Shown: one piece after another, positions 39,134 to 51,638 of the stretch | Numbering within the stretch: the stretch's first letter is position 1 | Layout: every line of letters starts with the position of its first letter | Assembly (NCBI GenBank): GCA_018136815.1 | Contig: CM030941.1 | Span: 3,987,559-4,051,558, forward strand | DNA from: Isochrysis galbana | Taxonomy: Eukaryota > Haptophyta > Isochrysidales > Isochrysidaceae | Direction of reading: 5' to 3' | Length of the DNA: 64,000 nt | Translations under genes and position numbers: made by a program | The notes under the pieces: model-generated | What the model saw: the letters and a program-made list of their open reading frames with translations, nothing else | The model's database searches: none | What the model was told of the DNA's origin: nothing

Positions 39134-41716
39134 AGCACGAAATCAAAGCTCACGTCCTCGGCCGCAGAGGAGGAACCCCTCAGGGAACCTTCTCTGCCCG
39201 CTGCAGCTTCTGTTCCCGAGGGGTTCCCGAGTGATCCCACGACCACTGAGGCTGCGCCAATGCCACCCATCACTCCGGCTGCTATCCCCATGATTGGCTC
39301 CGACCAGCTCGTGTCGGATGGCGAGCCTCCGTCCGCTGCCTTCGGCACCCACCGGGTGCAATTACAGTGGGCCATGGTGGAGCATGACCCTCTCCCACAT
39401 GAGGCCAACTTCAGTGCCGCTGAGCTGGCCAATGAGGTGGAGGAAGGCCCCCTCCCTCTGATTCAGTTTGACCCACCTCCTCACCTTCGAGATGATGAGT
39501 CTGAGGTCGGTGAAGGGGAGGGGATCAGCTTCCGAAGCCCCGCCTACCGGGACTATGCCCCGCCGTCATCAAAAGGGGTCCTTGATCAAGAGATCACCCC
39601 GATCGAGACGGCCGCGGCGCGTCAGGATGCGGAAATGGCAAGGCTTCAAGCGCAGACCAACACCCTAAAAGGGGCTGTGGAGCGCCTGCAGTCATCCCTT
39701 GCCGCGGCAGAGGCGAGGGAGGGGCTTCTCCGGGATCAAGTTGAAGCAGGGTTCAAAGCCCTGACTCAGCTACTCCAAGCCCGCCAAGAGCCCGCTTCAA
39801 GTCCGTCCATGGATCGGACCGAGGCGGCTGCGGATTCTGCTAGGCCGGTTCAGAGGGAACCACCCATGGGCGAGCCTCCTGCTCTAGACCCAAAGGGCCA
39901 CGCCTCTCCGGCTTCTAGGGTTCCACGGTCGGCGTACCCGACCTCCAAATCGGAACCCCGCCGCCAGGATCAGAGCCTTTACCGGGGCCCGACCCCGATG
40001 GTGCCGTTCCGCCACCCTCGCGACCCCTGCCTTGCGGTGGGGATGGATGAGCGAGAGGCAGTTGTAAGCGAGTGGAAAAATCTCCTCGCCCTGCCCTCAC
40101 GCGATCTGGCCGCCCTTTACCGCGACTCCGACGAGCATGAGCTCATCCACACCATTTTGAAGAGCAACCTCTCCCTGGCGGGCAACGTTTGGCATTGCCG
40201 AATTTTCATGGAGGAGGACCACTTGCTCAAATGGGTGCGTAGCCGCTTCTCAGCCGAGCAAACCCTTCACCATCAGGTCAGGATGGGCAAAGAGCTTTCG
40301 GAGCTCCGCTTCCCAAAGGCCCTCGCCTCCGATAACGTTCAAACCGCGGCGACAGCCTGGAATGAATTTCGGCTAACTCTCATCAAGCCGTTGGAGCGGG
40401 CACTAGCGCTCGGCTGCGATCATCGCGAAATATTTACCTCCCTCCTCGCGGCAGCCGGAGCCAATTCCAGCGGCAATTCCCGCATCTTCGCCTTCCTCCT
40501 CGATCTAGTGGAGGACCGCGCCCTCGCTCTCAATCCTGTCCTCGCTGCTGACGTCCTTCTTCGCAAATGCGACGGGACCTTCGCAAACGGGGCCGATGGT
40601 TTCGCGAAAGACTCGGCGTCGATGGAGTGGGACCGCATGAGGGAGCGCGAGGCCGGCGCTGATCTATGTGAGCTCAGCAAGAATTTGGTTCGCGCCTACA
40701 TCCGCAAGCTTGGCGATTCCGCGGTTGACTCCACCAACGTGTGGGATCATCCAAACATGGCCCATGAGATCAACCAGAGGTTCGAAGAAATCATCCGGAA
40801 CGATAAGGTTGATCCTCAGCGCGGCGTCGATAATGCTATTAAATTTGCGGAGGTGCTCGCGGAGACTCGTTTCCGCGTAGAGAACCACGAGCTAGGGCGG
40901 TCGGCGCTCTCGTGCGTCAACCTCTGCCAACGGTACCTCAGCCCTTACGAGCAGGCCCGGGTGAAGCGTCATCAATCCCGGCCCTCGACGAAGCAAACCG
41001 TGGCTAGCGTACGCACTAAAGCCTCAGGCGAGGCAAAGAACGAGACTTCCTCGTCCCAGAAGACCGCTTCGACCACGGACATGGTCGCCGCCGTGCAGGC
41101 AGCCGTCCAAGCCACCGTGGCGGAAGCTCTTCGCGGACAGGGACACTCGCCTGCTTCGAAGCCTGATTATCGGGCTGCTGCACCGCCGGCAAGTTACCAC
41201 TCCAACTCGCCGTTGCCGGCTATACTGACCGATCCACCGGGTCGAAAGGGAGGCTCGTCTCGGCCGCCCAGCCGTCGCTGCGATCCGCCGGCGAACGGCC
41301 AAGGGCTACCGCCCGATTTGGGCGTATCCCGGTGGACGCCCGAGCTTTGGAATCGGGCCCGAGCCCGCTTCTGGGCCGTAGCAGGCTATGCCAAGCACCC
41401 AAGGGTCTCGGCGGCGCTAGCGAAGTGCCGACCGGCCGATAATTCAATGGAAACTCCACGGACGGACGATATCAATAGGGGAATCACCGAATGGACGAAC
41501 GAAAACGGCTGTGCCTTCTGCGCTTTCCGACCTCAAGCTCCTCCTGGCACTCCATCCAGCGAAGCCTGGAAATATGGCACGGGAGACGGTGCTCACAACC
41601 CCGTCATCTGTCAGCCATATATCCGCTTTCTGTGTGAGGCTGGCTGCGGAGAGTGCGGATCGGACGAGCACATTCATAAGCTTCTTCGCTCGATGGTCCG
41701 GGTTAAGCCTCAGTAG
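38999..41716 (+). CDS. gag: Element C Gag (905 aa)
   Basis: Same length and architecture as the B protein; intact. Differences concentrate in the first 200 residues (for example SVPEGFPSDPTTTEAAPMPP), while the coiled coil, capsid-like region and Cys/His C-terminus are almost unchanged, as expected if the latter are under purifying selection. It ends CAG-TAG. Confidence 0.9.
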   Translation: MGLPDPVQNFIHPTPGGEEGQSAALAAGAARDGVAQSPPAPLDSTSTKSKLTSSAAEEEPLREPSLPAAASVPEGFPSDPTTTEAAPMPPITPAAIPMIGSDQLVSDGEPPSAAFGTHRVQLQWAMVEHDPLPHEANFSAAELANEVEEGPLPLIQFDPPPHLRDDESEVGEGEGISFRSPAYRDYAPPSSKGVLDQEITPIETAAARQDAEMARLQAQTNTLKGAVERLQSSLAAAEAREGLLRDQVEAGFKALTQLLQARQEPASSPSMDRTEAAADSARPVQREPPMGEPPALDPKGHASPASRVPRSAYPTSKSEPRRQDQSLYRGPTPMVPFRHPRDPCLAVGMDEREAVVSEWKNLLALPSRDLAALYRDSDEHELIHTILKSNLSLAGNVWHCRIFMEEDHLLKWVRSRFSAEQTLHHQVRMGKELSELRFPKALASDNVQTAATAWNEFRLTLIKPLERALALGCDHREIFTSLLAAAGANSSGNSRIFAFLLDLVEDRALALNPVLAADVLLRKCDGTFANGADGFAKDSASMEWDRMREREAGADLCELSKNLVRAYIRKLGDSAVDSTNVWDHPNMAHEINQRFEEIIRNDKVDPQRGVDNAIKFAEVLAETRFRVENHELGRSALSCVNLCQRYLSPYEQARVKRHQSRPSTKQTVASVRTKASGEAKNETSSSQKTASTTDMVAAVQAAVQATVAEALRGQGHSPASKPDYRAAAPPASYHSNSPLPAILTDPPGRKGGSSRPPSRRCDPPANGQGLPPDLGVSRWTPELWNRARARFWAVAGYAKHPRVSAALAKCRPADNSMETPRTDDINRGITEWTNENGCAFCAFRPQAPPGTPSSEAWKYGTGDGAHNPVICQPYIRFLCEAGCGECGSDEHIHKLLRSMVRVKPQ

Positions 41717-44700
41717 GGGTCCGGCGGGGTCCCCGTCCTTCAAACCCTGGCGGAGAACATCGCGGGCGGTGGGCCCGAACGCCACCACCACCATCCCGAT
41801 CCGATCCCTACGCCGCTTGGGGAGAAGAGCTGTCGACGCGGCGATTCTCCCCCTGTCTCTAGCTCTATTCAGTCCTCGACGGTGGGAGCCGCCTCGCCGG
41901 CTGAAGCCCCCGCCGAACGGCTATCTCGGAAGCCGGAGTCGACACTTGACCCGGGCTCCTGGAAACAGGTTTGCCCCGGAGATAGTCGCGACCCGACTCT
42001 CCGAAATTCGTGTACGTCTACAAGTTCTTCTATTACTCCGCACGCTATTAGGATGTTAGGGGCCGATTCTCGCTCGCTGCCCCTCTTGGAATCTATTTCT
42101 ACGGATACTATGCTGTCTTCGGTTTCTTCAAATTCGCCTAGGTCTTTCGACGCATCTTCATCCCTGGATTCACCCCCCGACGGCCCTGCCCAAGGGGGTG
42201 GGCTAGGTGGATTCGACGCGTCTTCGGTCTCTTCGTTTCGTAAACAATCAGTTGTGAAGCCCTCGAGGGCTGTCGACTCGGTATCATCTTCTGCTCTAGG
42301 TTCTATGGATAGGTCCGACGTGGCCGCTGCCGCGTCCGAAAACGTTGTTGCTGCTTTACCTGTTTCTGCTCTTTCCCGGCGGGACCCCACTGGAGACCTC
42401 TCTCCCAAGGGCCATAGCCGGAGCCGCTCTGCGGACGAATCGTCGTTGTCTACCGTAGGTTCTCGTGCTGTTGAGGCGGAGACTAGTGTCTCCTCTTCAC
42501 CTCTCTCCCCGGTTCGTTATATTTCTCCGTCGTCGTGTTCATTCTCTCGTCTCGAAGTTGCACCCGTTCTCGTTTCTGATCTGGTTCCCGACCCGGAAGG
42601 GTCGGCTTCCGGAGTCAATGAAGATGAAGGTTCCAAGGGAGCTGCGGCTTTCCGCGCTCACGCCGTGGCCACCGCAGACTCGGGAGACGCAGGGGCCGTC
42701 GACTACGATCCCTCGTCGCGCACCATACGGACGCCGGCGTCTCCTCTTTCTCTCGGCTCTCCGGAGGATCCCCGTTCCAGGGATCGCCCGCCGGAGCCAA
42801 CCCCCTTCAGGTCTAGCCCACCGAAACTCGAGGGCGACGACCTCCTTCCCCTGAATTCCGTTGCCGAGGCCATCCACCGGATCGCCGTGGTTGGTTGTTC
42901 CTCGGCCGCCAAGTCTACTGCAACTGCCCGCGCCCCTACGCGCGAGCTCCAAATGTTAGCCGCCTCCCGTGCCCGGGCTAGCGGTTCCTCCGTCATCTTG
43001 CCCCGCCATCTCGCCGAAGCTGCTCTAGCCGTGCGGCGGCCGCACGCGAGCACTCATTCATCACCCTCTGCCGTACTGCCGACGCATTTTGACGAGCTTT
43101 GCGCTGAGTTAGCGGCGATCCACGACGCCGTGACGCTCGACGCGGCCGAGGGGATTCCTCCACCCCGCGTTCTAGTCGTCGGTGAAGCTAGCGGGGTCGT
43201 GTCTTCGATGTTCCTACTCGCCGGAGCGCACGTCGCGACGTGCGATCTACGACCGTCGGAGATCGACTACATTCCCCACTTCTGCGGAGATGCTCTTCAC
43301 ATTCAAAACCTCGGTTGGGACCTCGTGGTTGCGCATCCGCCGTGCACGTATTTGTCGGCGGTGAGTTGCCAGTGGCTCGATCGGGAGCCGGGACGACGCC
43401 AGGCTCTCGAATCCGCCGCTAGAGTCTTCCTCGCCATGGCAAGCGCCGACGCGCCTTTCGTTGCCGTCGAAAATCCTCGAATGCACGCGGAAGCCTCTGC
43501 CTTAGTCGGGGGGTTGCGACCGCGGCAGTTTGTGCAGCCGTGGCAGCACGGCACGGGCCATCAAAAAGCAACTGGCCTGTACCTGACGGCTTCACTCCCG
43601 TCCTTGCAGCCTTCGAAGATTGTCGAGGGACGTCTATCCGCTATGGCGGATCTATCGCCGTCGCCCCACCGTGGCGCCCTTCGCAGCCGCACCTATGTAG
43701 GCATTGCCGGTGCAATGGCGGCCCAGTGGATGCCGGTCTTGCGCCGTTATGCGCGCGAAGCCAAGGCGTCGCGTTCGCTCGACTTCACGGTGGACTGGGC
43801 AATTTCCCAAGCAGCTGCCAGCTTGAGAGAACGCCCTTCGCTTTGCTCGACCGGTTTCGAGCTGGCTGAGCCGAGGACGGCTCTGGCTCGTTTCATGGAG
43901 GGGAGAGGCGAAGCAGCTTCTAGCTCTCACCTCACGCCTCCCAGCGGTTCGCCAGTGTCTGATTCGGTTGTCGTGATCCCGGACGCAGGCCCCGTTGCCG
44001 ATGCTTCTCGCCTGCTTCATCAGGAGGACTCGGAAACAAACGTATCGCAAGACGAGGCCGAGGCGGAAGGAGACCGCTTCCTGCCGTGGGAGTGGCCCAT
44101 AGAGGACCGCTCTACAACGCCAGGCCTCCAAACACGGTGAAGAAGCGCCGCAGCAAGTGGCAGGTCTTCGACCGTGATGTAATTTCGGGGGTCCATCGGT
44201 GGCAGGATGTCACGCCTTCCATCGCCCAAGAAATCGCTGAGCAAGCGGCAGCTGCGGAGCCGTCGGAACCTCCCATCTTGTCTCGACTGGGCTCTCAAGG
44301 CATCAATGCACTATCTCCGAGCGCCTCCTTCACGGCTGGCGACGAGGGAGTGGCCGAACTGACCAATTCGTTCGTAGCCGAAAGGCCACTCGAAACCTGG
44401 GATGTCGGGCCCGACTCGGGAGAAGATGACACGCCCGAGATGCCAGAACACCGGAGCATGCAGACCCTCGAGACCAAGCCCTCCGACGCCGCCGAAGGAG
44501 AGGATACTCCACGGGCACTGTATTGCGATGGGGCTACCGCTAGGGGCCTCAGTGCGGCCGGATTTTCCGAGTTGTCGAAGCTTCCGAAGACAGACTTGCA
44601 GAAGTCCCTGGAGAAGGAATGGTCACGCCAAATGGATCAACCTCGGCATCCGACGGACCGTCGAGGGCTAGGCTATGGTGGCGTGCCTAACCCCTCTAGT

Positions 44701-47700
44701 TCAGCAAAGGCATCCCCACGCTCCTCGATACCATTCGTGCCGCAGACGGTGGCCGCCGCTATCGAGCGAGTGCCCCACGTCGATGAATCTTCTCCGTCCA
44801 GGCTAGCCTCCAATCCAACCACCCTGTCACCCGGAGCCGGAACCTCACTTCCGGTGGAATCTATCGCGGACACTCCGCCGCCGCTCTACCCTCGTCACTG
44901 CCTCTATGTCCGCGATCTCGTGGTCTGCCGTGCCGATGGCGACCGCGCAGCTCAAGGGTTCGTTCTCCCGGACGTTGCCCTCACGGTGAACAGCACCCTG
45001 GCTGACACTGGAGCGGGCCCGTCAGTAATCACCACTGCTCTTCTCGATCGACTACCTGAAGACGCTTGCGTCGAACGCGTATCGGACGCTACCGTCCCCA
45101 ACCTACATGGGCCGGACGGCCTTCCTCTCATCACTAGGGGCCGGGCTAGCCTCGTCTTCTCCTTGTCCGGTCGCCTCTTCCGTCATTCGTTCGCGGTCAT
45201 CGAAGGAAACGCGATGCTTCTGCTCGGGAACGATTTTTTGGCCGCCCACTCCGCTACCATTTCTCTCGACGCCGCGAGCTCGGAAGGAAGCCTCCGCCTC
45301 CGTCCGGCCTCTGGCGATTCAGAAGATTCTTCAAGAGTCCTTTCCGAATGTGTAGTCAGAGTTTCCACGGCGCCGCCCCCAGTCGCGGACGCCGGCTTCG
45401 TCGGAGCTATCTCGATGTCACCTGGTCAGCCGCTGACTGTCGACTTTCTGGAGAGGTCGACGGCAACACGAGAGATCCCGGCCGGATCGGAGGGTGAGGC
45501 TGCTGCTGATGCTAGACAGCCACTCTATACACCTCTCTTTGAGTCTGCCGACGAGTTTGCGGCCAAAGCTCCGGCGTCTACCTCGTCCGAATATCTTCTC
45601 TACACGGAGCAAGCGGTGACGATTCCTGCCTTCCACCGCGCAACCATCTGGGTCAGGGTTCCGCTAGCTCTCCGAGATCATTCGGACTGCGCGATGCTGG
45701 TCGACCGCCTACCAAATCGCGAGGCTCTCGATTCGTCTCCTCTCGTAATGCCCACGGTGGTCACGCCCACGGAAGATCATCGCATCGCGGTGACGATCGT
45801 CCACACCGGGTCAATGCGCTGACCCTGCCGTCTCTGCATCCGATAGCTTCGCTCCAGGTGCGTTTCAAGTTGCACCGGGGCTGGACTCCGACTGGAAGCG
45901 AGGGGGATGGTGACCCTGTCACCGCGCTGAGCGAGGAGCAACGATCTCTACTCGACTCAGCCACCATCGATCCAGACCGGCTTCTTTCCGACGATCAACG
46001 AGAAGAAGTACGCCAACTCTTGGCCCGGCGCATCAAAGCTTTCGCGTTGCACCCGGGGGCTCCAAACCATACGCACGTTCTCGAGGTGGAGTTGCCACTC
46101 AACCCCGGCGCTGTTCCTCACCGGCACGCTCCGTCTAGAGTGGGCCGCGCAGGCGAGCTCATCATAGAAGAGGAGGTAGCCAAGATGGAAGCCGCCGGCA
46201 TTATTCGCAAGTCAAATTCGGCTTGGGCTTCCGAGTAGTCCTGGTCAGCAAGAAAGATGGCTCCGTTCGATTCTGCGTGGACTACCGCGACACGAACGCC
46301 AAGCTACGCGTCGAGGATAGCCCTCTACCCCTCATTGTGGAGGCTATCGATAGGCTAGCGTCCGGCCAAGGGCCGCTCAGTTCTCTCTTCTTATGTACTC
46401 TCGATTTAGCCTCTGGTTTTTGGGGCATCCCGATCAAAGAATCGCACAAACATATCACCGCTTTCACTACCCACCGCGGCAAATACGAGTTCAACTTTCT
46501 ACCGTTCGGCATCCAATCAGGTCCCTCCTACATGTGCCGCTTGATGGACATCGTTCTCGGTGCGCTAGCGTGGGAGATCTGCATGCCTTACCTCGATGAT
46601 GTGGGCATCTGGTCAACGGGCGTGGGTCCTTCCGAAGAGGCCAGGGCACAGCTTCGTTCGAGCAAATGCTTCACCGGCTAGACCTCGTTCTCGAACGGCT
46701 AGAGTGGGCCGGTCTGACCTGCAAGATGTCCAAGTGTGTCTTCTTTGCCACCTCTACGGAGTACCTCGGTCACGTTGTCTCGAGGGAAGGTCTCAAGATG
46801 GACCCGAAGAAGGTCGCAGCTGTCGCCGACATCGACCCGTCATCCATCAACTCCTTGGAAGCGGTTCGATCTTTCCTCGGCCTTTGCTCCTACTATCGTC
46901 GATTCATTCGCCAATTCGCCGCTAAGGCTGCTCCTCTCACTGCCCTCACGCGGAAGGGCTGCGACGTGGCAAAGGAGTCCCAGTCCGAGGAGTGTCGCCG
47001 AGCTATCCAAGAGCTCAAGACAGCGATCACTTCGGAGCCCGTCTTGACTCCACCCAGGATGATCGGCCCTTCATCGTCAAGACCGATGGGGCTAGCAAGT
47101 TGGGTATCGCCGGCATCCTCTTGCAGCTAGGAGACGATAACCGTGAACGAGTCGTTGGGTATTACGCTCGCAGTCTCACCTCGGCCGAACGCCATTGGAC
47201 GGTGACCGAGATTGAGCTCTTGGCTGCCCTGGAATCAATCCGAAATTGGCGACCCTACCTTTGGGGGCGTCGGTTCAAGTTAGTCGTTGACCACTCTGCG
47301 CTGCGATGGCTGCATACCATGAAGGATCAAGTAGCCGGTGGGCCAGCCTCTCGGCTGACTCGGTGGGCTCTCAAGTTGGCTGAGTACCGGTTCGATGTCG
47401 AACATAAACCAGGAGCTGTTCATCAGGATGCTGACGGGCTGTCCCGGCTAGCATCCCTGGAGCCGGAACACGAAGATGAACCACTCGCCGGCCCAGCGCC
47501 GCTAGCGGTACGTGAGCCTAGCTCAGAGTCTCTAGCCGAGCATGAACGGTCTCATCCGGTGGCTGCCATCACGCGCTCCGTAGCTACGGCGCGAGGGCTT
47601 CAAGCTTTGGATCGATCTCGTCGTCGAGCCTCCGATTCCGGGCCCGCCATCCAGTCCAGTTATTTGGCCCCGCGTACGCCGACTTCCGAAGAGATGAAAG

Positions 47701-49216
47701 CGGCCCTGGCGGAAGATCCGTTCGTAGAGCCACTCCTGGGCTCAGGAGAGACGGCCAACCACGAGCCATCAGGCCAAGGGTCGCCTCCGCCAGCCGCCGC
47801 CTCAGCCCCATTGTCGAAGATGATTCGTGTTCCAGTCCTGTCGCTCCCGCTCCCGCTCCCGCTCAGCCATCCAAGATGTTTCGCCGTTTCGTCGTTCACG
47901 ATGGGCTCGTCTACTATCGCACCGTTCCTGACTCCACCGACCCGGACTCGCTAGTGCTCTATGTTCCGCCCTCGTTGCGGTCTCGCTACCTTTTTGCCTA
48001 CCACGATCGCTCCGGTCACCTTGGAGTTTCTCGTATGTCCGGTCTTCTTCGTACTCGGGTATACTGGCCGGGCATGTCTTCCGACGTTGCATCCTACGTC
48101 CGGGAATGCCACGAGTGCACCCTCGCCAAGCCGCTACCTAGGCTCTAGCGTCGCCTCCGGTCTCTCCGTGGTACCTACCCCTTTGATGTGGTCTACTGCG
48201 ACGTGCTCTCACTGGCTCCCACTCACAACTTCGTGCCTGGAGTCTCGGGTTACGACAAGCTGGTCGTCTTCATCGACTCGCTCACTCGATGGATTGAGGC
48301 TGAGCCTTCGAATGGGGATCCTTCGTCGGAGGTGGCCTTGGACATGTTTATCCGCTTGATTGTGACGCGTTATGGAGTCCCTAGGCAGCTTCGGACCGAC
48401 GCCGGTTCGAATCTATGTTCGGTTCTTGTTTCGCGTATTCTGGAGCTCACCGGGACTGATTTGTCGAGTACAGAGCCGTACCGACATGAGGGTGTAGGCT
48501 TCGTCGAACGCGCTCAGCAAACGCTCATTCGTTTGATGCGCGCCTCGAACGAGGGTGGCGGTCATTGGGTCGACCATTTGCCGTTCCTACTCCTCTCGTT
48601 GAGGGCTTCTTCCGGTCGTGTTACCTCCCGGTCTCCAGCGTCTTTGATCTTTGGGCGTGAGCTGCGTCTGCCCGCTCAACTCTCTGATCCGAAGTCTGTT
48701 CGCCAACTGCTCTCGAGGCGGCGTCCGCCGACGTTCGCTCGTACGCATCCAGGCTCCAATGCGAGCCTCCGCCTCTCTTGGTCCAGCGCTCTCGAGGCTA
48801 CCCTAGCCGCTCAGGCTGAGTCAGTCCGTGACGCTACCATCAAAGTCTCAAAGACCAGCTCGTTTCGAACCTGGGGATCGCGTCTGCATGCGATTACCAG
48901 GCCATGCCAACAAGTTGCAATTCATCTACTCGGGTCCCTACCGCGTCGTAGAGGCTCTGTCCGACACTAGGTACCGACTCCGTGATCTGGAGAACCGGTT
49001 AGTCAAGGAGGAGGTGCATATCTCGAACCTCCGGCCGTATCATACTTTCGTTGATGAAGAGCCGCTGGCTGACGACGAGTACATCGTTGAAAAGTTGCTC
49101 GATCGTCGTAGCCATGGCGATTCTACCGAGTACCTCGTGAAGTGGCGTGGCTATTCTCTTCGAGAAGCCACCTGGAGCCTCGTTCCGAGTTGCTCCGTCG
49201 TTGTTCTGATTTGCTT
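41717..49216 (+). pseudogene. Element C Pol, all domains present, several 1-nt frameshifts
   Basis: Follows the Gag UAG in frame. The methyltransferase-like domain (about 43170-43780) is intact with HPPCTYLS, VENPRMH and RSRTYVGIAGAM. The frame breaks near 44125, 45810, 46212, 46650, 47058, 48146 and beyond, each by one missing base in a short run relative to D. Protease, reverse transcriptase (YLDD at about 46590), RNase H, integrase and the start of the chromodomain are recognisable. Most breaks are probably sequencing errors. One difference is a substitution in the protease flap-distal region (EGNAMLLLG against EGNPMLLLG). Confidence 0.8.
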
Positions 49217-49225
49217 GATGATTAT

Positions 49226-49325
49226 NNNNNNNNNNNNNNNNNNNNNNNNNNNNNNNNNNNNNNNNNNNNNNNNNNNNNNNNNNNNNNNNNNNNNNNNNNN
49301 NNNNNNNNNNNNNNNNNNNNNNNNN
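49226..49325. other. Assembly gap (100 N)
   Basis: Exactly 100 N, joining the 3' part of element C to the gag of element D. Confidence 0.99.
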
Positions 49326-51638
49326 GAAGCCAACTTCAGCGTCGCTGAGTTGGCCCATGAGGTGGAGGAGGGTCCCTCCCTCTGATTCAATTTGACCCGC
49401 CTCCTCACCTTCGAGATGATGAGTCTGAGGTGGGTGAAGCTGAGGTGATCAGCTTCCGAAGCCCCGCCTACCGGGACTATGCCCCGCCGTCATCAAAAGG
49501 GGTCCTTGATCAAGAGATCACCCCGATCGAGACGGCCGCGGCGCGTCAGGATGCGGAAATGGCAAGGCTTCAGGCGGAGACCAACACCCTAAAAGGGGCT
49601 GTGGAGCGCCTACACTCATCCCTTGCCGCGGCAGAGGCGAGGGAGGGGCTTCTCCGGGATCAAGTTGAAGCAGGGTTCAAAGCCCTGACTCAGCTACTCC
49701 AAGCCCGCCAAGAGCCCGCTTCAAGTCCGTCGATGGATCGGACCGAGGCGGCTGCGGATTCTGCTAGGCCGGTTCAGAGGGAACCACCCATGGGCGAGCC
49801 TCCTGCTCTAGACCCAAAGGGCCACAGCTCTCCGGCTTCTAGGGTTCCACGGTCGGCGTACCCGACCTCTAAATCGGAATCCGCCGCCAGGACCAAAGCC
49901 CTTACCGGGGCCCGACCCCGATGGTGCCACTTCGCCACCCTCGTGACCCCTGCCTCGCGGTGGGGATGGATGAGCGAGAGGCAGTTGTAAGCGAGTGGAA
50001 AAATCTCCTCGCCCTGCCTTCACGCGATCTGGCCGCCCTTTACCGCGACTCCGACGAGCACGAGCTCATCCACACCATTTTGAAGAGCAACCTCTCCCTG
50101 GCGGGCAACGTTTGGCATTGCCGAATTTTCATGGAGGAGGACCACTTGCTCAAATGGGTGCGTAGCCGCTTCTCAGCCGAGCAAACCCTTCACCATCAGG
50201 TCAGGATGGGCAAAGAGCTTTCGGAGCTCCGCTTCCCAAAGGCCCTCGCTCCGATAACGTTCAAACCGCGGCGACAGCCTGGAACGAATTTCGGCTAACT
50301 CTCATCAAGCCGTTGGAGCGGGCACTAGCGCTCGGCTGCGATCATCGCGAAATATTTACCTCCCTCCTCGCGGCAGCCGGAGCCAATTCCAGCGGCAATT
50401 CTCGCATCTTCGCCTTCCTCCTCGATCTAGTGGAGGACCGCGCCCTCGCTCTCAATCCTGTCCTCGCTGCTGACGTCCTTCTTCGCAAATGCGACGGGAC
50501 CTTCGCAAACGGGGCCGATGGTTTCGCGAAAGACTCGGCGTCGATGGAGTGGGACCGCATGAGGGAGCGCGAGGCTGGCGCTGATCTATGTGAGCTCAGC
50601 AAGAATTTGGTTCGCGCCTACATCCGCAAGCTTGGCGATTCCGCGGTTGACTCCACCAACGTGTGGGATCATCCAAACATGGCCCATGAGATCAACCAGA
50701 GGTTCGAAGAAATCATCCGGAACGATAAGGTTGATCCTCAGCGCGGCGTCGATAATGCTATTAAATTTGCGGAGGTGCTCGCGGAGACTCGTTTCCGCGT
50801 AGAGAACCACGAGCTAGGTCGGTCGGCGCTCTCGTGCGTCAACCTCTGCCAACGGTACCTCAGCCCTTACGAGCAGGCTCGGGTGAAGCGTCATCAATCC
50901 CGGCCCTCGACGAAGCAAACCGTGGCTAGCGTACGCACTAAAGCCTCAGGCGAGGCAAAGAACGAGACTTCCTCGTCCCAGAAGACCGCTTCGACCACGG
51001 ACATGGTTGCCGCCGTGCAGGCGGCCGTCCAAGCTACCGTGGCGGAAGCTCTTCGCGGACAGGGACATTCGCCTGCTTCGAAGCCTGATTATCGGGCTGC
51101 TGCACCGCCGGCAAGTTACCACTCCAACTCACCGTTGCCGGCTATACTGACCGATCCACCGGGTCGAAAGGGAGGCTCGTCTCGGCCGCCCAGCCGTCGC
51201 TGCGATCCTCCGGCGAACGGCCAAGGGCTACCGCCCGATTTGGGCGTATCCCGGTGGACGCCCGAGCTTTGGAATCGGGCCCGAGCCCGCTTCTGGGCCG
51301 TAGCAGGCTATGCCAAGCACCCAAGGGTCTCGGCGGCGCTAGCAAAGTGCCGACCGGCCGATAATTCAATGGAAACTCCACGAACGGACGATATCAATAG
51401 GGGAATCACCGAATGGACGAACGAAAACGGCTGTGCCTTCTGCGCTTTCCGACCTCAAGCTCCTCCTGGCACTCCATCCAGCGAAGCCTGGAAATATGGC
51501 ACGGGAGACGGTGCTCACAACCCCGTCATCTGTCAGCCATATATCCGCTTTCTGTGTGAGGCTGGCTGCGGAGAGTGCGGATCGGACGAGCACATTCATA
51601 AGCTTCTTCGCTCGATGGTCCGGGTTAAGCCTCAGTAG
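49326..51638 (+). pseudogene. Element D Gag (5' truncated by gap, 1-nt indels near gap)
   Basis: Same protein as B from about residue 136. Single-base deletions near 49374, 49882, 49905 and 50250 break the frame, whereas the last 440 residues (from 50313) are intact and match B. The breaks cluster beside the gap, which points to poor consensus there. Confidence 0.8.

Larger units (their letters stand above)
37808..49225 (+). mobile_element. Element C: same family as B/D, distinct copy (3' end in gap)
   Basis: 5' LTR, Gag and Pol nearly to the end of the chromodomain, then a gap. It differs from B/D by many substitutions (for example around 39080-39500 and 43920-44070), so it is a separate insertion. 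The 5' flank is ATGAGGG; the target duplication cannot be checked because the 3' LTR is missing. Confidence 0.9.
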
